Source: Streptomyces sp. CB01881 (GTDB lineage Bacteria; Actinomycetota; Actinomycetes; Streptomycetales; Streptomycetaceae). Taken from it: DNA of 64,000 bases. The stretch is taken from contig NZ_CP026498.1 in NCBI RefSeq assembly GCF_002953255.1, positions 9,837,015 through 9,901,014 of the forward strand, read 5' to 3'. This document shows, in pieces, positions 40,168-49,061 of the stretch. The translations under genes were made by a program, and so were the position numbers. Numbering within the stretch: position 1 is the first letter of the stretch; each line of letters opens with the position of its first letter. Under the pieces are notes generated by a model. The model did not search any database, was not told the DNA's origin, and worked only from the letters and a program-made list of their open reading frames with translations.

Positions 40168-41034
40168 TCATCGTACGATCCGCCCGGCGTCGGCCGGCCC
40201 GGAGGGCAAGTCCCGCTCCGTGCGCATCGGCGACGCCAGCAGCAGGGCGCCGCACGCCACCAGCAGGCCGGTCATGACCCACATCGTGGCCCTGAGCCCG
40301 AGCACCGCGCCGAGGCCGCCGCCGGCGACGGCGCCCAGCGGGATGGTGGCCTAGTTGGCGAACATCGAGGTCGCCACCACCCGGCCGAGCAGGGCCGGCG
40401 GGGCGTACGTCTGCCGGAAGCTGCCGAGCACGACGTTGCAGAGGACCGCCCCGGCAACCATGACGACCGACCCGACCACGTAGAGGGCGACCCGGGCACC
40501 GGGCCCGGCCGCCGGCAGCAGCAGGCCAAAGGGGGTGGCGACCAGCAGGGAGATTTGGCATTGCCCTCGATCAGGTCGTCCCGGTCGACGAGTTCCGGCA
40601 GGTACGCCTGGTAGGCCGCGCCGAAGAGGACGGCCGCGGTCCCGGTGAGCAGGGCGGTCAGCACCAGCTGGGCCATCGTCAGCACGCCGAGCCGGCCGGC
40701 CGCGGGCACGCTCGCGAACAGTGCCGCCGACGCGAGGTTGCAGCCGATCATCACGGACCGCCGGGGCAGCCGGCCGACCCAGACGCCGGCTGGCAGGCCG
40801 AACAGCAACCAGGGGAGCCAGACGGCGCCGCTCAGCAGTCCCACGGCCAACGGTCCGGCGTCGAGGGAGACCACGGCGACCAGCGGCAACGCCACCGAGG
40901 TGATGCTGCTGCCGAGCCGGCTGACGCTCTCGCCGGCCCAGAGCAGCCGGAAGTCGCGCCGGGCCAGCAGGCCCCACCGCGAGCGGCGCGGCGCGGCGGC
41001 CGGGGTGCCGGCCGGGGCGGGGGGCCGTCCTCAC
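40168..41034 (-). pseudogene. MFS exporter gene with deletion, frame loss and nonsense codon
   Basis: Fragments of a single MFS exporter lie in different frames. The first part reads RRDFRLLWAGESVSRLGSSI to DRDDLIEGNA (about 40995-40560). Then the frame breaks at about 40555 and resumes as SLLVATPFGLLLP and on to RVVATSMFAN, where TAG (40351-40353, likely a former CAG) interrupts; the rest reads ATIPLGAVAGGG to the TGA at 40168. About 100-150 residues are lost at the break. The GTG at 41034 overlapping the regulator stop is out of frame with the first part, so the start is also damaged. It was likely a drug exporter controlled by the adjacent ArsR-type regulator. Confidence 0.8.
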
Positions 41035-41636
41035 GGCCGGGCCGGGACGCTGTGGGCGAAGGCGAAGACGGACTCCCGCTCCCGCCCGTCCTCGGGCACC
41101 GACCGGGCGGCCCACCGTTCCAGGACCGCCACCAGGTCGGCCGCGAGCTCCCGGGCCTCCTCGGGGGTGAGCCGGAGCCAGGTCTCGGTGGCCACGGCGC
41201 AGCCCTCGTGCCACTGCGGGTCGTACTCCGACCGCACAGCCGGCCAAGCGCGCACCAGGCCGGCCTGGCGCTCCAGCTGAAGCGAGCCCGCGGCCTCGGC
41301 GACCGCCTCCGCGACCGGGTCGTTCTCGAAGTCGGCCCGCACCCAGCGCAGGTTCCCGGGGGTCAGGCGCCACCACCGCTCACGCCGGTCCCGGGCCAGC
41401 TCGGGCGCCTCCTCGATCAGGTCGGCGCCTGCCAGCACCTTGAGGTGGTGGCTGACGTTGCCGACGGCCTGGCCGGTGCGCTCGGCCAGCAGGCCGACGG
41501 TGGCGGCGCCGTCGGCCTTCAGCACGTCCAGCAGGCGGCGCCGGACCGGGTGGGTGAGGGCGGCCAGGACGCGGGAGTCGGAGATCTGGCGGACGTCGCT
41601 CCGCGCGGCGGCCGGGGCTTCTGATTCGTCGGTCAT
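41031..41636 (-). CDS. ArsR-type transcriptional regulator
   Basis: 201 aa. The winged-helix domain lies in the first 95 residues: SDSRVLAALTHPVRRRLLDV, then GQAVGNVSHHLKVLAGADLI (recognition helix) and RERWWRLT (wing). The C-terminal half is helical and ligand-binding in this branch of helix-turn-helix regulators. It overlaps the decayed MFS gene by 4 nt (GTGA), so it probably repressed that exporter. A strong inverted repeat lies directly upstream. With the exporter dead, its present target is unclear. Confidence 0.85.
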   Translation of the reverse strand: MTDESEAPAAARSDVRQISDSRVLAALTHPVRRRLLDVLKADGAATVGLLAERTGQAVGNVSHHLKVLAGADLIEEAPELARDRRERWWRLTPGNLRWVRADFENDPVAEAVAEAAGSLQLERQAGLVRAWPAVRSEYDPQWHEGCAVATETWLRLTPEEARELAADLVAVLERWAARSVPEDGRERESVFAFAHSVPARP

Positions 41637-41650
41637 GCCGAGAGCATATA

Positions 41651-41694
41651 GACAAGAGTCCTTGTACGATAATAGTTGTACGAGAACTCTTGTC
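41651..41694. promoter_or_regulatory. Operator-like inverted repeat with inner direct repeats
   Basis: GACAAGAGT (41651-41659) and ACTCTTGTC (41686-41694) are perfect 9-bp arms; between them TTGTACGA occurs twice (41662-41669 and 41676-41683), 14 bp apart, in DNA that is markedly AT-rich. It sits 14 bp upstream of the regulator start and probably is its own operator and promoter. Confidence 0.6.
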
Positions 41695-41782
41695 CATCTG
41701 CGAGCCGGTCCGCGCGGGTGTACCGGTGCCGGTCCCGGGGCACCGGGTAGTCGGGGGGCTTCCCGCCGAGGAGGTAGTGGAC

Positions 41783-42064
41783 ATGCGGCACCCCGAAGCT
41801 CCGCACACCAGGCCCGAGGGCATCTCCCCGCACGCCCTGGGCAACGACACGCTGCTGCACGAGCTGGAGCAGCTGCACCGCACCCGGCACGAGACCTTTC
41901 TCTACGGGTCGGAGGAGGCGCTGAAACGCCACACCCTGCGGACCGGGCAGCTGGAGGCGGAGTACCTGCACCGCTTCCCCGGCCGGCAGGTCACCGCCGC
42001 CCGCACCCGGGCCGGCGCACGGGCCCGGGAGGCGGCGGCCCGGGTGGAGTCGCTGCCGGAGTGA
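41783..42064 (+). CDS. DUF6158-like small protein
   Basis: 93 aa from the ATG at 41783, chosen because GAGGAGGT lies 8 nt upstream. It is helical, with the conserved-looking block LLHELEQLHRTRHETFLYGS and TGQLEAEYLHRFPGRQV, ending in an Arg/Ala-rich tail. I recall this as the actinobacterial family DUF6158, without known function. It is divergent from the ArsR-type regulator and may share its operator. Confidence 0.7.
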   Translation: MRHPEAPHTRPEGISPHALGNDTLLHELEQLHRTRHETFLYGSEEALKRHTLRTGQLEAEYLHRFPGRQVTAARTRAGARAREAAARVESLPE

Positions 42065-42187
42065 CGGCGGGCGCCGCGCCGCCCGGCGGGACACGCCGGG
42101 CGGCGATGGCGTGCCCCGGGCCGGGGCGTCGGCGAGGGTGGAGGCAGACCCGGCACGACAACCCCGCGGACACCTGGGAGCCCACCC

Positions 42188-43576
42188 ATGCCCATCGCAA
42201 GCGTCAACCCCGCGACCGGCGAGACCCTGGAGACCTTCGAACCGCTGGACACCGCCGGCCTCGAACAGCGGCTGGCCCGCGCCGAGGAGGCGTTCCGCAC
42301 CTACCGCACCACCTCCTTCGCGCACCGCGCCGAACTGCTGCGCCGCGCCGCCGACCTGCTGGACGAGGACCGGGAGTCCGTCGCCCGCACGATGACCGAG
42401 GAGATGGGCAAGCCGCTGACCGCCGCCCGCGCCGAGGCCGCCAAGTGCGCGAAGGCCATGCGCTGGTACGCCGAGAACGCCGAGGCGCTGCTCGCCGACG
42501 AGCACCCCGACCCGGCCGACGTCGCCGACTCCGGCGCCGCCCGCGCCTACGTCCGCTACCGCCCGATCGGGGCGGTGCTCGCCGTGATGCCGTGGAACTT
42601 CCCGTTCTGGCAGGTGGTGCGGTTCGCGGCACCGGCCCTGATGGCGGGCAACGTGGGCCTGCTCAAGCACGCCTCGAACGTGCCGCGGACGGCGGTGGCG
42701 CTGGAGGAGCTGTTCCGCCGGGCCGGCTTCCCCGAGGGCTGCTTCCAGACCCTGCTGATCGGCTCCGGCGCGGTCGAGGGCGTGATCCGCGACCGCCGGG
42801 TGGCCGCGGTGACGCTGACCGGCAGCGAGCCGGCCGGCCGGGCGGTCGCCGCCACCGCCGCCGACGAGGTGAAGAAGGCCGTGCTGGAGCTGGGCGGCAG
42901 CGACCCGTTCGTCGTCCTCCCCAGCGCCGACCTGGACGCCGCCGTCAGCACCGCCGTCCGGGCCCGGGCCCAGAACAACGGCCAGTCCTGCATCGCCGCC
43001 AAGCGCTTCATCGTGCACGCGGACGTGTACGAGCCGTTCACCGCCGCCTTCACCGCGGCGATGCGGGCCCTGGCCGTCGGCGACCCGATGGACGAGGCGA
43101 CCGAGGTCGGCCCGCTGGCCAGCCCGCAGGGGCGGACCGACCTGGAGGAGCTGGTCGAGGACGCGCGGGCGCACGGCGCCCGGGTGGAGTGCGGCGGCCG
43201 GCGCCCCGAGGGCCTGGACGCCGGCTGGTTCTACGAGCCGACCGTGCTGACCGGCATCACCCCGGCGATGCGGATCCACCTGGAGGAGACCTTCGGGCCG
43301 GTCGCCACCGTCTACCGGGCCGCCGACGTGGACGAGGCGGTGGCGCTCGCCAACGACACGCCGTTCGGGCTCAGCTCCAACGTCTGGACCAACGACCCGG
43401 CGGAGCAGGAGCGCTTCGTCCGCGACATCCAGGCCGGCGGGGTGTTCTTCAACGGCATGACGGCCTCGCACCCGGCGCTGCCGTTCGGCGGGGTCAAGCG
43501 CTCGGGCTTCGGGCGGGAGCTGTCGGGCCACGGGATCCGGGAGTTCTGCAACGTGACCACGGTCTGGGTCGCGTAA
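42188..43576 (+). CDS. NAD(P)-dependent aldehyde dehydrogenase (succinate-semialdehyde type)
   Basis: 462 aa, an aldehyde dehydrogenase with catalytic Cys268 in NNGQSCIAAKR and Glu234 in LELGGSDPF. VMPWNFPFWQV and TGSEPAGRAV are cofactor-binding motifs. The short form and the SDPFVVLP/PFGGVKRSGFGRELS pattern fit the GabD-like succinate-semialdehyde dehydrogenases, which feed 4-aminobutyrate carbon into the TCA cycle. No gabT is adjacent, so the true aldehyde is uncertain. Confidence 0.9.
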   Translation: MPIASVNPATGETLETFEPLDTAGLEQRLARAEEAFRTYRTTSFAHRAELLRRAADLLDEDRESVARTMTEEMGKPLTAARAEAAKCAKAMRWYAENAEALLADEHPDPADVADSGAARAYVRYRPIGAVLAVMPWNFPFWQVVRFAAPALMAGNVGLLKHASNVPRTAVALEELFRRAGFPEGCFQTLLIGSGAVEGVIRDRRVAAVTLTGSEPAGRAVAATAADEVKKAVLELGGSDPFVVLPSADLDAAVSTAVRARAQNNGQSCIAAKRFIVHADVYEPFTAAFTAAMRALAVGDPMDEATEVGPLASPQGRTDLEELVEDARAHGARVECGGRRPEGLDAGWFYEPTVLTGITPAMRIHLEETFGPVATVYRAADVDEAVALANDTPFGLSSNVWTNDPAEQERFVRDIQAGGVFFNGMTASHPALPFGGVKRSGFGRELSGHGIREFCNVTTVWVA

Positions 43577-43659
43577 CGGCGGTACCCCCGCGGACGCGGT
43601 ACCGGTGCCCGCTCCCCGCGGTGCCCGTCCGGCCGGGAGCCGGGCGGGCACCGGAGGAG

Positions 43660-43938
43660 TCAGCCGGCCGTCCGGTGCCTTCCCGGTCCGGGCGTCATCC
43701 AGCGCGCGATCATGCCGACGAGGGCGATCACGGTCACCCCCCAGACGATGCTGAAGAGGACCAGCCATCGCCACGAGGTCTGGGACCCGATCGCTCCCAG
43801 GCCGAACGAGAGCGCGACCAGGAGGACCACGGCGGTCGGGGTGAGGCTGAGCAGGGCGTGCCAGGCGCGGTGCGCCCAGCCCGGGTTCTGGGGCGCGTCG
43901 GGACCGTTGTCGAGGTCCTTGTAGGTCAGCAGGTCCAT
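43660..43938 (-). CDS. Small two-helix membrane protein
   Basis: 92 aa. After a polar start (MDLLTYKDLDNGPDAPQNPG) there are two membrane helices, LLSLTPTAVVLLVALSFGLG and LVLFSIVWGVTVIALVGMIA, and a short basic tail. No motif suggests a function. It precedes the Ku gene (43982, same strand) in position downstream, 43 bp after the Ku stop, so it may be co-transcribed with Ku. Confidence 0.75.
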   Translation of the reverse strand: MDLLTYKDLDNGPDAPQNPGWAHRAWHALLSLTPTAVVLLVALSFGLGAIGSQTSWRWLVLFSIVWGVTVIALVGMIARWMTPGPGRHRTAG

Positions 43939-43981
43939 CTGGGTTCGCCTCCGGACGTCGGGGGGACTGCCGGTACGCAGC

Positions 43982-45049
43982 TCACGAGGCCTTGCGGGGA
44001 GCTGCGGACTTCCTGGTGGTGGCCTTCTTCGCGGTGGTCGTGTCCGTGGCCGCCGTGTTCGCGGCGGTCTTCTTCGCGGCCGTGGTCTTCGCGCTGTTCT
44101 TCTGCGCCGTGGTGGTCTTCGTGGCCGCCGCCTTCCCGGTGCCGGCCGTGCTCCTCCCGGCCGGCTTCGCGGCGGCGGCGCGCTTGCGGGGCGCCGGCTT
44201 CTCCCCCGGCTCCTCCGCCGCCCCCGGCTCCGCGGAGCCGGGGGCGGCGGACCCGGCGTGGCCGCGCCGGTGCCCGCCCTTGGCCTCCTTGAGGCTGCTG
44301 CGCAGCGCCTCCATCAGGTCGATGACGTTGTCCGGGGCCTCGCCCGACTCCTCCTCGTGCGGCACCTCGACGCCCTGCAACCGCGCCTCGATGACCTGCT
44401 GCAGCGCCTGCTGGTAGTCGTCGTGGAGCTGGGAGAGGTCGAAGTCCTCGGAGAGGGTGTCCATCAGCGAGCGCGCCATCTTCAGCTCCTGCGGCCGCGC
44501 GGTCACCTCCTCCTCGGGTGCGATCCCGGCCGCCGGCCGCACCTCGTCGGGCCAGATGCAGGTCTGCAGCACCAGGGTCCCGTCGTGGACCCGCAGCACC
44601 GCCGGGGACTCCCTGCTGCGCAGCGCGATCTTGGTGACGGCGATCCGGCCGGAGTCGGTGAGCGCGTCGCGCAGCAGCGCGTACGGCTTGGCCGCGGCCT
44701 TGTCGGCCACGCCGACGTAGTACGCCTTGGAGAACATCAGCGGGTCGATCTCGCCGGCGTCCACGAAGGCCAGCACGTCGATGATCTTCTTGCTGGGCAG
44801 CGGCAGGTCGGCGAGGTCCTCGTCGCTCAGCGTGACGGTGCGGCCGTCGGGGGACTCGTAGCCCTTGGCGATCTCCGCGTACGGGACCTCCTTCTCCTCC
44901 TGCTCGCAGTAGCGCTTCGTCCGCACCCGTCCGCCGTCCTTGGCGTGCACCTGGTGCAGCGGGACGTCGTGCTCCTGGGTGGCGGAGTACAGGTGCACGG
45001 GGATGCTGACCAGCCCGAAGCTGATCGTCCCCTTCCAGGTGGTCTGCAT
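43982..45049 (-). CDS. ku: Ku DNA-end-binding protein with long Lys/Ala/Thr tail
   Basis: 355 aa. The Ku core (residues 1-255) opens TTWKGTISFGLVSIPVHLYS, with KRYCEQEEKEVPYAEIAKGY and ALLRDALTDSGRIAVTK. It encircles DNA ends as a homodimer and recruits LigD for non-homologous end joining. Residues 260-355 are a Lys/Ala/Thr/Pro-rich histone H1-like tail that should bind DNA without sequence preference. Streptomyces carry several Ku paralogues; this is the long-tailed type. No ligD lies in the window. AAGGGG precedes the ATG. Confidence 0.95.
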   Translation of the reverse strand: MQTTWKGTISFGLVSIPVHLYSATQEHDVPLHQVHAKDGGRVRTKRYCEQEEKEVPYAEIAKGYESPDGRTVTLSDEDLADLPLPSKKIIDVLAFVDAGEIDPLMFSKAYYVGVADKAAAKPYALLRDALTDSGRIAVTKIALRSRESPAVLRVHDGTLVLQTCIWPDEVRPAAGIAPEEEVTARPQELKMARSLMDTLSEDFDLSQLHDDYQQALQQVIEARLQGVEVPHEEESGEAPDNVIDLMEALRSSLKEAKGGHRRGHAGSAAPGSAEPGAAEEPGEKPAPRKRAAAAKPAGRSTAGTGKAAATKTTTAQKNSAKTTAAKKTAANTAATDTTTAKKATTRKSAAPRKAS

Positions 45050-45204
45050 GGGGTCGCCCCTTCCCGGAGTTCCCCCTACCGGAGATTTCCCACTCTGCCC
45101 GGATTCACCCCGATCGGCCACACGATCCCGCGCCCGCCCCGCCCCGCCCCGGCGGGTCAGGCAGGGCGGGGCGGCCGGCGCGACAATGGGCGAGCGGAGC
45201 AGCG

Positions 45205-45252
45205 GGCCGGCGGAGCAATCGGCGGGCGGAGCAATCGGCGGGCGGAGCGAGG
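45205..45252. repeat. 16-bp tandem repeat, three copies
   Basis: GGCGGGCGGAGCAATC-like units at 45205, 45221 and 45237 run up to and include the ribosome-binding site of the small gene at 45260. Copy-number change here could alter its translation. Confidence 0.8.
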
Positions 45253-45259
45253 AGGTGCC

Positions 45260-45529
45260 ATGCCGACGACTCGGGTGCCCCCGCCCCCGGACCGGACCAC
45301 CTACGCCGTGACCTACGCCGTGGCCGGGGAGCCCGGGGTGCGGCGGGCGGAGGTGACCGTGGTGCCCGGGTACTCGCAGGAGAGCGACATCCCGCGCCTG
45401 CTGGCCGCCCGCCTCACCGGCCGGCCGGCGGACGCCCGGCGGATCGTCCTGCTGGCGCTGCGGGAGACCGGAACCGCCGCGCGCCGTCCGCGCCGCCGAA
45501 CGGGGCACCGGGGCGTGTCCCCGGCCTGA
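45260..45529 (+). CDS. Small hypothetical protein
   Basis: 89 aa with GAGGAGGT directly before the ATG. Core: TYAVTYAVAGEPGVRRAEVT, VVPGYSQESDIPRLLAARLT, a beta-hairpin plus helix; the tail is Arg-rich. No cysteine, membrane helix or known motif. The coding pattern is good. It lies between the Ku and MMPL genes and is transcribed toward the MMPL gene, 88 bp away. Confidence 0.65.
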   Translation: MPTTRVPPPPDRTTYAVTYAVAGEPGVRRAEVTVVPGYSQESDIPRLLAARLTGRPADARRIVLLALRETGTAARRPRRRTGHRGVSPA

Positions 45530-45617
45530 TCGGCGCCGCCCGCTCCTTAGCATCGGGGCTCGACCGTGCTGCCCGGCCGTGGGTGAATCCGCGTGGCCAC
45601 CTCCCCCAGGAGCCCTC

Positions 45618-47849
45618 ATGGCGTCGCCCCCCGGTGTCACCGACCAGGCCACGCGCCCCGCCCGGCGCAGTTCCCTGCGCGCCCTCGGCGAGTGGTGCGC
45701 ACGCCGCCCCGTCCTCGTCCTCGTGCTCTGGCTGGTCGCGCTGGCCGGTGTCCAGGTGATCGACCGCGCGGTCGGCGGGACGTTCTCGGACGACTTCTCG
45801 CTCTCGAAGACCCAGGCCCAGCAGGGCCGCGACGTCCTCCAGGCCCACGAGCCGACGGTGGGCGGCACCAGCGCCCAGGTGGTGCTCCACGACGCCCAGC
45901 CGCTGACCGGCTTCCAGAGCCAGGTCGACCAGGCGGTCGGCTCCCTGGGCCGGCTGCCGCACGTGCAGTCCGTGCAGAGCCCGCTGCCCCCGGCCGGCCA
46001 GCCGGCCCCGCCCGGCGGCCCGCTCGCCGCGGACGGCCTCACCGGCTACATCACGCTCCGCTTCGACGTGAACCCCACCACCCTCGGTGACGAGTACCTC
46101 GACGGGGTGGACGCCGCCGTCGCCCCGCTGCGGGACGCCGGGGTGCAGGTGGAGTACGGCGGCCCGCTCGGCGAGCTGGCGCGCCCGGCGGCCGACGACC
46201 GGGTCAGCGAGCTCATCGGCTTCGGGGTCGCCGTCATCGTGCTGCTGATCGGTTTCGGCAGTGTCATCGCGGCCGGCCTGCCCCTGGTCACCGCCCTGAT
46301 CGGCGCCGTCGTCGGGCTCGGACTGCTGGGCCTGCTGGCCGCGGCCACCACCTTCGCCACCGTGGCCCCGACCCTGGCGACCATGATCGGCATCGGGGTC
46401 GGCATCGACTACGCCCTCTTCCTGCTCACCCGGCACCGGCAGAGCCTGATGGACGGCAGGGACCCGGTGACCGCCGCCGGGCACGCCGTGGCCACCAGCG
46501 GCCGGGCGGTGCTGGTCTCCGGCTGCACGGTGGTCATCGCCCTGGCCGGCCTGACCGTCTCGCGGGTGAACTTCATCGCCAAACTGGGCGCCGCCGCCGG
46601 CGTGACCGTGGTCTCCGCCGTGCTCGCCGCACTGACCCTGCTCCCCGCGCTGATGGGACTGATCGGCCGCCGGATGGACCGCTGGACCGTGCACCGGCCG
46701 GTCGCCGAGACCGGGGCCGCGCCCGGGGAGGAGATCACCGGCACCTGGCACCGCTACGCCCAGCGGGTGGAGCGCCGCCCCTGGTGGTTCCTGACGGCCG
46801 GGGTGATCGTCGTCGGCGTCCTCGCCGTCCCGCTGTTCTCCATCCAGCTCGGCCACATCGACGACGGCGCCGACCCGGTCTCGTTCACCGACCGGCGCGC
46901 CTTCGACCTGATGTCCGACGCCTTCGGCCCCGGCTCGAACGGCCCGATCACCGTGGTCGTCGACCAGAGCGCCGTCCCGGCCGGCTCCCGGCCCGCCGTG
47001 CAGAGCGCCGTCCAGCAGTCGCTCACCGGCCTGCCCGACGCGGCGGGCTCCACCCCGCTCCAGACCAGCTCCGACGGCGACGTGCTCTTCAACACCGTCA
47101 CCCCCGCCCAGCGGCCGCAGGACGAGAAGACCACCGACCTGGTCGGCGACCTCGCCGACACCGTCCTGCCGAAGGCCGTGGCGGGCACCGGCGCGAAGAC
47201 CTACGTCACCGGCACGACCGCCGCCCAGGTCGAGTTCGGCGACATCGTCGCCGAACGCCTGCTGCCGATCATCGCCGTGGTGGTCGGCCTGGCCTTCCTG
47301 ATCATCCTGGTGGTCTTCCGGGGCCTGCTGATCGCGGTGAAGGCCGCCGTGCTCAACCTGATCTCCATCGCCGCCTCGTACGGCGTGCTGGTGGCGGTCT
47401 TCCAGTGGGGCTGGGGCGGGCCCGCCCTCGGGGTCTCCGGCACCGTGCCGATCGAGAGCTACGTGCCGATGATGATGTTCGCCATCGTCTTCGGCCTCAG
47501 CATGGACTACGAGATCTTCCTGCTGTCCCGGGTGCACGAGGCGTGGCTGCGCACCGGGGACAGCCGGGGCAGCGTCGCCCACGCCCTGGAGATCACCGCC
47601 CGGGTGATCAGCTGCGCGGCGCTCATCATGGTCAGCGTCTTCGCCGCCTTCATCGTCAGCGACAACATCGTCATCAAGATGATGGGCCTCGGGCTGGCCG
47701 TCAGTGTGCTGATCGACGCCACCGTGGTGCGGCTGCTCCTGGTGCCGGCCGTGATGACCCTGCTCGGTCCCGCCGCCTGGTGGACGCCCCGGTGGCTGGA
47801 CAGGGTGCTGCCGCACATCGACACCGAGGGCGAGGGCGAGCAGGTCTGA
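45618..47849 (+). CDS. MMPL/RND-family transporter
   Basis: 743 aa from the ATG at 45618 (AGGAG 5 nt upstream; a start at 45579 is possible). Two halves each have one helix, an extracytoplasmic domain and five to six helices. GIGVGIDYALFLLTRHRQ and FGLSMDYEIFLLSRVHE are the proton-relay Asp-Tyr motifs of the MmpL family, which exports lipids or other large hydrophobic compounds at the expense of the proton gradient. The product does not lie in a lipid biosynthesis cluster, so cargo is unknown. It converges with the phosphoesterase gene. Confidence 0.92.
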   Translation: MASPPGVTDQATRPARRSSLRALGEWCARRPVLVLVLWLVALAGVQVIDRAVGGTFSDDFSLSKTQAQQGRDVLQAHEPTVGGTSAQVVLHDAQPLTGFQSQVDQAVGSLGRLPHVQSVQSPLPPAGQPAPPGGPLAADGLTGYITLRFDVNPTTLGDEYLDGVDAAVAPLRDAGVQVEYGGPLGELARPAADDRVSELIGFGVAVIVLLIGFGSVIAAGLPLVTALIGAVVGLGLLGLLAAATTFATVAPTLATMIGIGVGIDYALFLLTRHRQSLMDGRDPVTAAGHAVATSGRAVLVSGCTVVIALAGLTVSRVNFIAKLGAAAGVTVVSAVLAALTLLPALMGLIGRRMDRWTVHRPVAETGAAPGEEITGTWHRYAQRVERRPWWFLTAGVIVVGVLAVPLFSIQLGHIDDGADPVSFTDRRAFDLMSDAFGPGSNGPITVVVDQSAVPAGSRPAVQSAVQQSLTGLPDAAGSTPLQTSSDGDVLFNTVTPAQRPQDEKTTDLVGDLADTVLPKAVAGTGAKTYVTGTTAAQVEFGDIVAERLLPIIAVVVGLAFLIILVVFRGLLIAVKAAVLNLISIAASYGVLVAVFQWGWGGPALGVSGTVPIESYVPMMMFAIVFGLSMDYEIFLLSRVHEAWLRTGDSRGSVAHALEITARVISCAALIMVSVFAAFIVSDNIVIKMMGLGLAVSVLIDATVVRLLLVPAVMTLLGPAAWWTPRWLDRVLPHIDTEGEGEQV

Positions 47850-47861
47850 GCCCGGGCGCGC

Positions 47862-49061
47862 TCAGGCCCGCAGCGAGGCCAGCGTGACGATGGTGATGTC
47901 GGACGGCGCCCCGACCCGGACGGGCGGGCCCCAGGCCCCGGCGCCGCGGGTCACGTACAGCTGGGTGTCGCCGTACCGCTCCAGCCCGGCGACGGTGGGG
48001 TTGGCCAGTTCGACGAGGTAGTTGCCGGGCCAGAGCTGGCCGCCGTGGGTGTGGCCGGAGAGCTGGAGGTCGACGCCGTGCCGCACGGCGTCGTGGATGG
48101 TCACCGGCTGGTGCGAGAGCAGCACCGAGGTGCGGGCGCGGTCGCGGTCGCCGAGCGCCTTGGCGAAGTCCGGGCCGTCGCCCTCGGAGCGCCCGGCGAG
48201 GTCGTTGACCCCGGCCAGGTCGAATCCGGGCAGCTCGACGCGCGCGTTCTGCAGCGGGTGGACGCCCAGTTCGCGGACGAAGTCGACCCAGGGCGCGGCG
48301 CCGGAGAAGTACTCGTGGTTGCCGGTGACGAAGTACGCGCCGTCGCGCGCCCGCAGCTGCGCCAACGGCTCGGCGGCCCGCCCGAGCTCGGGCACGGTGC
48401 CGTCGACCAGGTCGCCCACGATGGCGATCAGGTCGGGCCGGGCGCCGTTGATCGTGTCGACGATCCGCTGGGTGTGGCCGCGGCCGAGGATCGGCCCGAG
48501 GTGGATGTCGCTCACCACGGCGATCCGGTAGCCGTGCGCACCGGCGGGCAGCTTGGCCAGTGGCACCGTGACCTGCTTCAGCCGCGGCCCGCGCAGCACC
48601 CCGTACGCGCCGTTGCCGACCACGGCCGCGGCCGCGCCGGAGGCGCCGATCGCGACCGTACGGGCGACGAAGAGCCGGCGCTCGGGCGAGGGGGCGGTGT
48701 CCGTCGGCGCGCCGGCCGCCGGGGCCTCCTGCGACGCCGGGGACCGCCGGCGCGGGAGGCGGAGCAGGAGCAGCCGGGCGGCCTCGCCGACGGCGAGCGC
48801 CATCAGCAGGTAGAGCAGCACCGCCAGCCAGAGGTAGCCCGGCCAGGCCAGCCAGCGCTCGGCGGACATCGGCAGCTTCCGTCCGCCGGCCAGCGCGCCC
48901 ACCGCGAGCAGCGGCAGGACGACGGCGAGGACCGTCCCGGCCCGGCGCCACGGGCCGCCGGGCGCGGAGACGTCCCGCACCAGGCGCCGCCAGAGGTACC
49001 AGTGCGCGAGGGCCAGGACGGCGAGGACGGCGAGCAGGCCGAGCAGCACGAGGACGATCAT
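47862..49061 (-). CDS. Membrane-anchored metallophosphoesterase
   Basis: 399 aa from the ATG at 49061; a GTG at 49064 directly precedes it. Four hydrophobic segments fill the first 150 residues, with a Tat-like RRLFVARTVAIGA near 130. The calcineurin-like domain has VVSDIHLGP, AIVGDLVDGT, VTGNHEYFSG and SGHTHGGQLWPG, ligands of two metals. This is the YkuE-type family, which cuts cyclic nucleotides or lipid phosphates at the membrane. CATACT at 49071-49076 (minus strand) sits where a -10 of a leaderless transcript would be. Confidence 0.9.
   Translation of the reverse strand: MIVLVLLGLLAVLAVLALAHWYLWRRLVRDVSAPGGPWRRAGTVLAVVLPLLAVGALAGGRKLPMSAERWLAWPGYLWLAVLLYLLMALAVGEAARLLLLRLPRRRSPASQEAPAAGAPTDTAPSPERRLFVARTVAIGASGAAAAVVGNGAYGVLRGPRLKQVTVPLAKLPAGAHGYRIAVVSDIHLGPILGRGHTQRIVDTINGARPDLIAIVGDLVDGTVPELGRAAEPLAQLRARDGAYFVTGNHEYFSGAAPWVDFVRELGVHPLQNARVELPGFDLAGVNDLAGRSEGDGPDFAKALGDRDRARTSVLLSHQPVTIHDAVRHGVDLQLSGHTHGGQLWPGNYLVELANPTVAGLERYGDTQLYVTRGAGAWGPPVRVGAPSDITIVTLASLRA

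Noticed and set aside
43982..47849. Ku and MMPL as part of a mobile element
   Set aside because: No integrase, transposase or att-like repeats, and base composition does not change.
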